Notes under the pieces: model-generated
Seen by the model: only the letters and a program-made list of their open reading frames with translations
Databases searched by the model: none
What the model was told of the DNA's origin: nothing
Shown here: positions 7,682 through 14,269 of the stretch, piece by piece
Layout of the letters: each line of letters opens with the position of its first letter
Position numbering within the stretch: position 1 is the stretch's first letter
Assembly: GCA_002441865.1 (NCBI GenBank)
Contig: DJNY01000120.1
Coordinates: 1 to 18,671, forward strand
DNA length: 18,671 nt
Direction of reading: 5' to 3'
Origin: Lachnospiraceae bacterium UBA6452
GTDB taxonomy: Bacteria; Bacillota; Clostridia; Lachnospirales; Lachnospiraceae
Made by a program: the position numbers and the translations under genes

Positions 7682-9007
7682 ATGGAATACTTACAACTTT
7701 TTTGCAACACATTCTGCGAACTGTTCGCTGCTTTTTATATTGCCAGAACTTGTCTGCACAAACCATACAAAATCCAGATCAATGAAGTTCTCGCCTACGT
7801 CGTCCAGATCATTGCAGCACTTCTGATCTCTGATCACAGAGGTGTTGCCATGTTTCTGGTTGCGCAGGTTGTCTATCTGTTTTATTTCTTTTCTTTATCC
7901 AGTGACAATTTTTTTAACCGTTTTTTGTTACTCTGCATCGTGCATATTTCCATGATACTGATCGAGTCCCTGTCAACGTTACCAATTGTATTTCTTATGC
8001 AGAAAACCGGTATGTCCTATTTGCTGTTTTCTCTGCTGTCGAATATCATACTGCCTGTTTTTACGCTGCTTTTGTTCCACATTCCTGTGCTAAGGCATTT
8101 GTATGATTCTATAAAGCAGTCTGCTCTTGCTTTTCGTCTGATTCTGGGCAACAGTTATGCTCTGTTTATCTTTGCCCTATTTTATTATAAACTGCATCCG
8201 GAATCTATTTACCAGAGTTACGTGATCTTTTTCTGCCTTGCTCTGTTTCTGCTGGCACTGAATCTCTGGCTTTTGTACTATGACCAGCGTACCAGACTCC
8301 AGCAGCAGGAGATCGACAGCTATCAGAAAAATATGCCGATCTACGATTCGCTGATCCATGAGATCCGCGCCAATCAGCACGAGTACGTGAACCGCCTGCA
8401 AAGCCTTGCGAATCTCCCAGTCATGTACAAGGACTATGATGCGCTTTCCAAAGCACTGCAATCGTACTCGCAGGAGTTTGCCAATCCGATGGCAAATTAT
8501 CCGCTTTTGCAGATCAATATGCCTCTTCTGGCAGCTTCTCTCTACAGCATGGCAAGCCATGCGCAGGAAAAGGGCATCACACTGCAGTTTGACATCATTT
8601 CTGCCACACTATCGAGTCATGCACCGGAGCATGAACTGACCGACTATATTACCATTCTGACGCAGAATGCGATTGAAGCCTGCAAAGAAGGCGATACGAT
8701 CTATGCTTTATTGGATTCTAAGGACGGAACTGTACGATATGAAATCCGCAATCCGGTTCCTGCCATGATTTCTCCTGATGAGATCGGCAATTTCTTTAAG
8801 CGCGGGTATTCCACCAAGCAGACGCAGACAGGTTCTGACGCTGCTTCCGGGCAGGCAGATTCTGCTGCCTATAAACAGGCAGGCGATAAACGCGGACTTG
8901 GACTGTACTACTTACAGACGAACGTCACGAAAGCAGGCGGTTCTATCGGAGCTGACTGTGTGGACTATGATGGAACCTACTATATGATATTTAGGTTAAT
9001 GTCATGA
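7682..9007 (+). CDS. AgrC-like GHKL sensor histidine kinase, array member 3
   Basis: 441 residues. The start ATG at 7682 follows GAGAGGA (7666-7672). An N-terminal membrane sensor of about 195 residues begins with F.AAFYIARTCLHKPYK, like members 2 and 4, but otherwise diverges. From about LLALNLWLLYYDQRTR onward the protein and DNA are almost the same as member 2. The phospho-acceptor is H233, the N box is LTQNAIEA and the G box is KRGLGLYYL. The lid insert (QTQTGSDAASGQADSAAYKQ) matches member 1 more closely than member 2, which suggests mosaic exchange among the copies. A short region after FDI (ISATLSSHAP) differs from the VNAVLKSHTP of the other two. It is preceded and followed by copies of the intergenic structured element. 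Confidence 0.92.
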   Translation: MEYLQLFCNTFCELFAAFYIARTCLHKPYKIQINEVLAYVVQIIAALLISDHRGVAMFLVAQVVYLFYFFSLSSDNFFNRFLLLCIVHISMILIESLSTLPIVFLMQKTGMSYLLFSLLSNIILPVFTLLLFHIPVLRHLYDSIKQSALAFRLILGNSYALFIFALFYYKLHPESIYQSYVIFFCLALFLLALNLWLLYYDQRTRLQQQEIDSYQKNMPIYDSLIHEIRANQHEYVNRLQSLANLPVMYKDYDALSKALQSYSQEFANPMANYPLLQINMPLLAASLYSMASHAQEKGITLQFDIISATLSSHAPEHELTDYITILTQNAIEACKEGDTIYALLDSKDGTVRYEIRNPVPAMISPDEIGNFFKRGYSTKQTQTGSDAASGQADSAAYKQAGDKRGLGLYYLQTNVTKAGGSIGADCVDYDGTYYMIFRLMS

Positions 9008-9093
9008 ACTTTGTCACATATATGCGACAAGGTTCATGATGCAGCCTCGCCCATCACCGCAGGTGATTTTCATGGGCGATGGTTCCCGTAATG
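9003..9093 (+). ncRNA. Structured intergenic element, copy 2 (kinase 3-kinase 4 junction)
   Basis: Arms 9003-9015 and 9026-9038 form a 13-bp stem with one G-U pair; the 5' arm includes the stop codon of kinase 3. The second stem pairs CGCCCAT (9048-9054) with ATGGGCG (9072-9078) around CACC-GCA-GGTG (9055-9065). Compared with copy 1, an inserted C and an A-to-G change together create an extra C-G pair, and the first stem keeps 13 pairs despite different bases and a shorter loop. Confidence 0.55.
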
Positions 9094-9119
9094 ACATAAA
9101 AATTAAATCTATATATAAT
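9091..9119 (+). promoter_or_regulatory. Possible internal promoter upstream of kinase 4
   Basis: ATGACA (9091-9096), a 17-bp spacer, then TATAAT (9114-9119). The expected start near 9126 would leave a leader of about 15 nt that cuts into the AGAGGTG ribosome binding site, which argues against it. Confidence 0.25.
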
Positions 9120-9140
9120 AAATAAGAGGTGCTTCACACA

Positions 9141-10268
9141 ATGGAACTGGCAGTTACAATGTTTGACACGATATGCGAATTTTTTATCGGCTGTTACATT
9201 ACCAAAACTTATCTGCATAAATCATATAAGCCACAACGCAGGGATTTCCTTGCCTGCTGCTGTCTGCTGCTCGTCTGTATCTTCATTCCGGATCATAAGG
9301 GGATTCTGACCTGGGCATGCGCACATGTGATCTATCTGACTTATGTATGCACACAGCAGAAACGAGGAGAAGCCTCTTTGCAGGACCGCTATCTGCTTTT
9401 CTGTCTGATGCACAACTCCATGCTTATGATAGAAGGCATATTTTCTATCCCGCTTACTCTGCTGCTCCGTCTCATTCCAATGCCGGAGCTGTTGTTTATG
9501 CTGATTGCCAATATCATACTGTCTGTTTTGACGCCTGTGCTCTTTCTGGTTCCTGCCCTGCGCAATATGTATGACAAGATCAGATATGCTGCCCTTCCGT
9601 TCAGACTGATCCTGATCAACAGTTATATGGTGCTCCTCTTTCTTCTTTTATCCTTCAAACTGAACCTTCTGACACTTTATAAGGACGAGATCTCAGCAGT
9701 TATCTATTGCTGTACGGCGCTTTTTCTTGTTGCGATCAATCTCTGGCTTTTATACTACGACCAGCGCACCAGGCTCCAGCAGCAGGCGATCAACAGTTAT
9801 CAGAAAAATATGCCGCTCTATGATTCCCTGATCCAGGAGATCCGTGCCAACCAGCATGAATACGTGAACCGGCTGCAAAGCCTTGCCAATCTTCCCGTTA
9901 TGTACAAGGATTATGATTCGCTTTCCAAAGCACTGCAGTCTTATGCGCAGGAATTTTCCGATCCGGTGTCAGATTATCCGCTTCTGCAGATCAATATGCC
10001 TCTGCTGGCTGCTTCTCTTTACAGTATGGCAGGCCATGCAAAGGAAAAGGGCATCACATTACAGTTTGATATTGTTACCCCCAGGCTGGAAAGCCATATA
10101 CCAGAGCATGAGCTGACCGATCATATCACCACTTTGACGAAAAATGCCATCGAAGCCAGCAAAGAAGGGGATACGATCTCCATTCTATTGGATAGTAAGG
10201 ACGGGTATGTCCATTTCGAGCTCCGCAGTCCGTCATATTCCACAATTCCCTCTCAGATAATTTATTGA
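9141..10268 (+). CDS. AgrC-like sensor kinase, array member 4, truncated before the ATP-binding G box
   Basis: 375 residues from the ATG at 9141, chosen because AGAGGTG (9125-9131) sits 9 nt upstream; a GTG at 9129 is in frame but overlaps that site. The membrane sensor (about 1-200) begins CEFFIGCYITKTYLHKSYK. The phospho-acceptor region is intact with H239 (NQHEYVNRLQSLANLP), and the N-box asparagine is N335 (LTKNAIEA). After ...VHFELRSP the protein ends in SYSTIPSQIIY, lacking the region corresponding to RGYSTK, the lid insert and GLGLYY. The SYST remnant suggests a deletion upstream of the YSTK motif followed by loss of frame or divergence. It probably cannot bind ATP properly, but could still sense, dimerise and accept phosphate in trans. 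It differs more from the others than they do from each other. Either a decaying gene or a receptor-only subunit. Confidence 0.85.
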   Translation: MELAVTMFDTICEFFIGCYITKTYLHKSYKPQRRDFLACCCLLLVCIFIPDHKGILTWACAHVIYLTYVCTQQKRGEASLQDRYLLFCLMHNSMLMIEGIFSIPLTLLLRLIPMPELLFMLIANIILSVLTPVLFLVPALRNMYDKIRYAALPFRLILINSYMVLLFLLLSFKLNLLTLYKDEISAVIYCCTALFLVAINLWLLYYDQRTRLQQQAINSYQKNMPLYDSLIQEIRANQHEYVNRLQSLANLPVMYKDYDSLSKALQSYAQEFSDPVSDYPLLQINMPLLAASLYSMAGHAKEKGITLQFDIVTPRLESHIPEHELTDHITTLTKNAIEASKEGDTISILLDSKDGYVHFELRSPSYSTIPSQIIY

Positions 10269-10278
10269 TTTTTGACAA

Positions 10279-10307
10279 TTTACAAGCGACATTTACACTC
10301 TTATAAT
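10279..10307 (+). promoter_or_regulatory. Sigma-A promoter P1 of the sucrose PTS operon
   Basis: TTTACA (10279-10284), a 17-bp spacer, and a perfect TATAAT (10302-10307). An alternative TTGACA at 10272-10277 pairs with TACACT at 10294-10299 (16-bp spacer). Either start falls just before or within the perfect palindrome at 10319-10334. Confidence 0.7.
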
Positions 10308-10318
10308 ACAAGTATGAA

Positions 10319-10334
10319 ATGAAATCGATTTCAT
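10319..10334. promoter_or_regulatory. LacI-family operator O1, perfect palindrome, upstream of scrA
   Basis: ATGAAATCGATTTCAT is perfectly symmetric over 16 bp with the central CG of LacI-family sites. It begins 11 bp after the -10 box of P1, where bound repressor would block transcription. It resembles the scrK-scrR site. It is also near the cre consensus, so CcpA might bind as well. Confidence 0.75.
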
Positions 10335-10373
10335 ATCTTATTTCAATCTTTTTCACATAGTTTGTAAATTGTG

Positions 10374-10401
10374 TTGTAATAATCGCAATTTTAAATATGA
10401 T
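10374..10401 (+). promoter_or_regulatory. Possible second promoter P2 of the sucrose PTS operon
   Basis: TTGTAA (10374-10379), a 16-bp spacer, and TATGAT (10396-10401), whose -10 overlaps the second operator. The predicted start near 10408 gives a leader of about 45 nt before scrA. Confidence 0.4.
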
Positions 10402-10412
10402 AACGATTGCAT
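10397..10412. promoter_or_regulatory. LacI-family operator O2 upstream of scrA
   Basis: ATGATAACGATTGCAT has the same half-site edges (ATG...CAT) and central CG as O1 and the scrR site, with 10 of 16 symmetric positions. Its centre is 78 bp from that of O1, and it overlaps the P2 -10 box. Confidence 0.6.
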
Positions 10413-10452
10413 TAGATATAAGCCACTATTGATAAATATTGGGAGGTGCCAC

Positions 10453-12384
10453 ATGGATTATAAGATCTGTGCCAAAGAAATTTATGAAGCGGTCGGCAAA
10501 AAAGAGAATCTGATCTCTGCAGCACATTGTGCTACAAGACTTCGTCTTGTCATTGCCGATAATGACAAAGCAGATGTCAAAAAACTGGAAGCGATCGATG
10601 GTGTAAAGGGTGTGTTCAATGCATCCGGTCAGTTACAGATCATCATCGGAACAGGAACTGTAAATAAGGTATATGATGAGTTCATTGCCATTGCAGGCAT
10701 TCAGGCAGCCACAAAGGAAGAAGTCAAACAGGCTGCCAGCGCTAAAACGTCCATTTTCAAGCGGATGATCAAGACACTCGGTGATGTATTTGTTCCGATC
10801 ATTCCGGCGATCGTTGCCAGCGGTCTTCTGATGGGACTTTTGGAAGGTCTCTGCAATGTCTTTCCACAGATGGCAGACTCTTCTACTTATACGATCATCC
10901 ACTTATTCAGTAATGCAGCCTTCGTCTTCTTACCGATTCTGATCGCATTCAGCGCGGCAAAGGTATTCGGCGGAAACCCATACCTTGGTGCTGTCATTGG
11001 TATGATCATGATCCACTCCGATCTGATGAATGCCTGGAGCGTTGCAGGTGCAACCGATATCCCGACCGCAGATGTCTGGTTCGGACTTTACAAGATCAAC
11101 CTGGTCGGCTATCAGGGACATGTCATTCCTGTTGTCATTGCAGTCTGGTTCATGAGCCTTCTTGAAAAGAAGCTGCATAAGATCGTACCGGAAATCATAG
11201 ATCTGTTTGTAACACCGCTCGTCACCGTACTTGTAACAGGTTATCTGACACTTACCATTTTCGGTCCTATCTTCTCAACACTTGAGAACTGGATCCTGAA
11301 CGGTGTACAGTATCTGATCACTCTTCCGTTCGGTATCGGTTCCTTTATTATCGGCGGTATTTATGCACCGACTGTTGTAGCGGGTATCCATCATATGTAT
11401 AATGCAGTAGAAGCAGGTATGCTTTCCGCAAACGGTATCAATACCTGGATGCCAATCGCAACTGCTGCCAATGTAGCCCAGGGTGCTGCTGCATTAGCAC
11501 TCGCATTAAAAACGAAAAACCAGAAAACAAAATCCATGGCACTTCCGGCTTCTCTTTCTGCCTTCCTCGGCATTACAGAGCCTGCCATCTTCGGTGTCAA
11601 CATGCGTTACTTCAAATGCTTTATCGCAGGCTGCATCGGTGGTGCCTGCGGCGGACTTGTAGCAGGTCTGACACACGTTGGGGCTACAGCTTACGGTATT
11701 ACCGGTTTATTTGGTTACCTGATCACAACTCATTATACACTGCAGTATACGCTGATCATGCTCGTTGCCTTCGCGGTTGCTTTCCTCTGCTCCTGGATCA
11801 TGTATAAGGAAGCGCCTGCTAACGCCGGAGACACTGCAACAAAAAATACAGTAACAACAAAAGCCACTGAAACAGAAACTATTCGTTCCGCAATTACTTC
11901 CGATGCAGAATCCGTATCAAATGCAGGCAACACAGAAAAATTTGTTTTTGCTCCGTTAAATGGCTCTGTTGTTCCGCTTGCCGAGGTTGCGGATGAGACA
12001 TTTGCCAGTGGCGCACTGGGACAGGGCTCCGCAATCCTGCCATGCAGCAATACAGTATGTGCGCCGTTTGACGGAACAGTCACCATGGTATTTGATACGA
12101 AGCATGCCATCGGACTGGAAAGCAAGGACGGTGTAGAGCTTCTGATCCACATCGGGATCAATACCGTAGAACTGAACGGAGAAGGCTTTACCGCATTAGT
12201 CGAAAGCGGACAGGAAGTTACAAAAGGACAGGAACTGATCCGTTTCGATGCAGAAAAGATCAAAAAAGCCGGCTATGATCTGACAACACCGGTCATTGTC
12301 ACAAACAGCGACGATTTTACATCCATCAGCAACTGCAAATACGGTGATATCCGGATCGGTGAGCAGCAGCTTACTATTTCATAA
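10453..12384 (+). CDS. scrA: Sucrose-type PTS transporter, EIIBCA
   Basis: 643 residues from the ATG at 10453, which has GGGAGG 6 nt upstream; the frame is open further upstream but without a ribosome binding site. Three domains are fused. EIIB (about 1-85) has phospho-cysteine C26 in AAHCATRLRL. The membrane EIIC (about 100-455) has GGNPYLGAVIGMIMIH and the family motif GITEPAIFGVN around E376. A Thr/Ala-rich linker (about 452-495) leads to EIIA of the glucose type (about 497-640), with H551 (DTKHAIGL) and the phospho-acceptor H566 (LLIHIGINTVELNGEGF). It imports the sugar as a 6-phosphate. Sucrose is inferred from the GH32 hydrolase immediately downstream and the fructokinase nearby; sequence alone would allow another member of the glucose/sucrose family. 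Two operators in front indicate LacI-type control. Confidence 0.92.
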   Translation: MDYKICAKEIYEAVGKKENLISAAHCATRLRLVIADNDKADVKKLEAIDGVKGVFNASGQLQIIIGTGTVNKVYDEFIAIAGIQAATKEEVKQAASAKTSIFKRMIKTLGDVFVPIIPAIVASGLLMGLLEGLCNVFPQMADSSTYTIIHLFSNAAFVFLPILIAFSAAKVFGGNPYLGAVIGMIMIHSDLMNAWSVAGATDIPTADVWFGLYKINLVGYQGHVIPVVIAVWFMSLLEKKLHKIVPEIIDLFVTPLVTVLVTGYLTLTIFGPIFSTLENWILNGVQYLITLPFGIGSFIIGGIYAPTVVAGIHHMYNAVEAGMLSANGINTWMPIATAANVAQGAAALALALKTKNQKTKSMALPASLSAFLGITEPAIFGVNMRYFKCFIAGCIGGACGGLVAGLTHVGATAYGITGLFGYLITTHYTLQYTLIMLVAFAVAFLCSWIMYKEAPANAGDTATKNTVTTKATETETIRSAITSDAESVSNAGNTEKFVFAPLNGSVVPLAEVADETFASGALGQGSAILPCSNTVCAPFDGTVTMVFDTKHAIGLESKDGVELLIHIGINTVELNGEGFTALVESGQEVTKGQELIRFDAEKIKKAGYDLTTPVIVTNSDDFTSISNCKYGDIRIGEQQLTIS

Positions 12385-12425
12385 GATCCGGAAAGTCTGA
12401 ATATACACAAAGGAGTTTATCTATC

Positions 12426-13892
12426 ATGGTTCACGATACAATACAGGACAATAAAAAGATCAAAGAGCTGGAACAAGATCACATGGCTAAGGTTTCCCAT
12501 ACGGATTCCGCCCTTTCCTTTCATCTGATGCCGCCGTCCGGATGGCTGAATGATCCAAACGGGCTCTGTCAGTTACATGGCACTTACCATATTTTCTTCC
12601 AGTATTCTCCTTACTCCGCCATCGGCGAAGGAGACAAATACTGGGGACACTATGAAACAAAAGATTTTATAAACTATACTTATACAGGCATCTTTTTATC
12701 ACCGGACTGTGAGCTGGATAAGGATGGCGTTTATTCCGGAAGCGCTCTTGTGGAAGATGATACCATGTATCTTTATTATACAGGCAATACAAAAGAAGAC
12801 GGCGATTTCGATTTTACCTATGAAGGACGTGGTTCCAACACCACATTGGTCACATCAAAAGACGGCATCACAGCTTCTGCCAAAAAATGCCTGATGACAA
12901 GCGCAGATTATCCAAATACCTTATCCTGCCATGTCAGGGATCCTAAGGTTTTTAAGGAAAACGGGAAATACTATATGGTGCTCGGTGCCAGAACAAAAGA
13001 CGATGTCGGCTGCGTCCTTCTTTACGAAGCTGAGGATAAAGAACATTTCCATTTTAAGCAGTACATCAGCCCTGAAAAGCCTTTTGGTTATATGTGGGAA
13101 TGCCCGGATCTGTTCCGGATCGATGGAAAGTGTTTCCTCTCCATTTCCCCACAGGGCATTGCTGCAGAGGAATATCAGTACCAGAACGTTTATCAGTCCG
13201 GCTATTACCGTATTCTCGGAGATCTGGAAAATAATACCTTATCTCCTTTCACAGAATGGGATATGGGCTTTGACTTTTACGCACCGCAAAGCTTTGTCGA
13301 TGAAACAGGCAGAAGGATCCTGATCGGCTGGATGGGCATTGGCGATATCGAATATAAAAATCCGACTGTAGCTGAAGGCTGGCAGCACACGCTGACCGTT
13401 CCGAGAGAGCTGACACTCGATGCATCCGGCGGTATCTGCCAGAATCCGGTAAAAGAATTATCTGCCCTGCGCAAAAACGAAATTATCATTCCGTCGGACC
13501 GTTTCCTGACAGAAGGCGCTTTTGAAATGCAGGCTGATATTGCAGGAAATGAAGATTTTTCGATCATCATTGACAAGGGAATGCGGATTTTGTATGACGC
13601 AGCTTCCTCTGTTCTTTCCCTTTCTTTCTTACCGGATCAGGAATGTAAGCCGGAAGATGCAAAAGGCTGCGGTCGCTGTATACGAAAAGCAAAAATCAGA
13701 GAGAATAAAGTGAGCAGACTGCAGATCCTGGTCGATCATTCTACTATTGAAATCTTTGTCAATAACGGGCATTATGTATTTAGCAGCCGTTATTATAAGA
13801 CAGGACATGCACATACCGTAGAGTTTGCGGGTGATATGAAGATCACTGCCTGCACACTCTCCGGCTTTCACTGCAAAACTACAGACAGATAA
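12426..13892 (+). CDS. scrB: Sucrose-6-phosphate hydrolase, GH32
   Basis: 488 residues, 41 bp after scrA, with AAAGGAG about 11 nt before the ATG; a later in-frame ATG at 12483 is possible but less well placed. It hydrolyses sucrose-6-phosphate to glucose-6-phosphate and fructose in the cytoplasm; no signal peptide is present. The five-bladed GH32 domain shows the nucleophile motif WLNDPNG (W40-G46, D43), the transition-state stabiliser RDP (171-173) and the acid/base ECP (E225). The C-terminal beta-sandwich module contains the typical LQILVDHSTIEIFVNNGHYVFSSR segment. Length and motifs are normal for ScrB/SacA. Extracellular inulinases or levanases are unlikely given the missing signal peptide and the PTS neighbour. 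Confidence 0.94.
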   Translation: MVHDTIQDNKKIKELEQDHMAKVSHTDSALSFHLMPPSGWLNDPNGLCQLHGTYHIFFQYSPYSAIGEGDKYWGHYETKDFINYTYTGIFLSPDCELDKDGVYSGSALVEDDTMYLYYTGNTKEDGDFDFTYEGRGSNTTLVTSKDGITASAKKCLMTSADYPNTLSCHVRDPKVFKENGKYYMVLGARTKDDVGCVLLYEAEDKEHFHFKQYISPEKPFGYMWECPDLFRIDGKCFLSISPQGIAAEEYQYQNVYQSGYYRILGDLENNTLSPFTEWDMGFDFYAPQSFVDETGRRILIGWMGIGDIEYKNPTVAEGWQHTLTVPRELTLDASGGICQNPVKELSALRKNEIIIPSDRFLTEGAFEMQADIAGNEDFSIIIDKGMRILYDAASSVLSLSFLPDQECKPEDAKGCGRCIRKAKIRENKVSRLQILVDHSTIEIFVNNGHYVFSSRYYKTGHAHTVEFAGDMKITACTLSGFHCKTTDR

Positions 13893-13933
13893 AGGCAAAA
13901 CATTTTTATAATATAATCTCAAGGAGGCTGACC

Positions 13934-14191
13934 ATGAAAGAATTTCAGTACACAATCAAAGACGAGATCGGAATCCATGCAAGACCTGCAGGACTGATCG
14001 TAAAAAAAGCAAAAGAATTTTCTTCCAGATTTACACTGACAAAGGACGGAAAGACTGCAGAACTTACAAAGCTTATGGCGCTGATGTCCCTTGGTGTCAA
14101 ATGTGGTGACACCGTGACTGTTGCAGTAGAAGGTCCTGATGAAGACGCAGCCGCTGCTGCTATGCAGGCATTTTTCGCCGAAATATTATAA
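13934..14191 (+). CDS. ptsH: HPr-like phosphocarrier protein, lacking the regulatory Ser46
   Basis: 85 residues, standard HPr length, with AAGGAGG (13921-13927) before the ATG. The active site GIHARPAG contains H15 and R17, so it can carry phosphate from Enzyme I to EIIA. The usual regulatory-serine motif (Ser-Ile-Met-Gly/Val) is replaced by KLMALMSLG: position 46 is Lys, so HPr kinase/phosphorylase could not phosphorylate it there. It lies 41 bp after scrB and 78 bp before Enzyme I with no strong terminator between them, so it probably belongs to the sucrose operon. It may be the cell's only HPr or a dedicated paralogue; the window cannot tell. Confidence 0.95.
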   Translation: MKEFQYTIKDEIGIHARPAGLIVKKAKEFSSRFTLTKDGKTAELTKLMALMSLGVKCGDTVTVAVEGPDEDAAAAAMQAFFAEIL

Positions 14192-14269
14192 TGGTGTCAG
14201 GGGCAGAAGTCAAAAACTACGTTGTGCCTGCACATGAGTGATTTTATGCGATAGCAAGGAGGGTATGAT

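Noticed and set aside
9039..9125. A 28-codon reading frame (MQPRPSPQVIFMGDG...) in the second intergenic element, considered as a signalling-peptide (agrD-like) gene
   Set aside because: In the first copy the same start gives only MQPRHHRR before a stop because of a one-base difference, so the frame is not conserved whereas the base pairing is. The ribosome binding site is also poor, and no cysteine suitable for a thiolactone is present.
13907..13917. Two overlapping TATAAT sequences just before HPr, considered as a promoter
   Set aside because: No acceptable -35 box lies 16-18 bp upstream in the end of scrB, and the site is only about 4-9 bp from the Shine-Dalgarno sequence.
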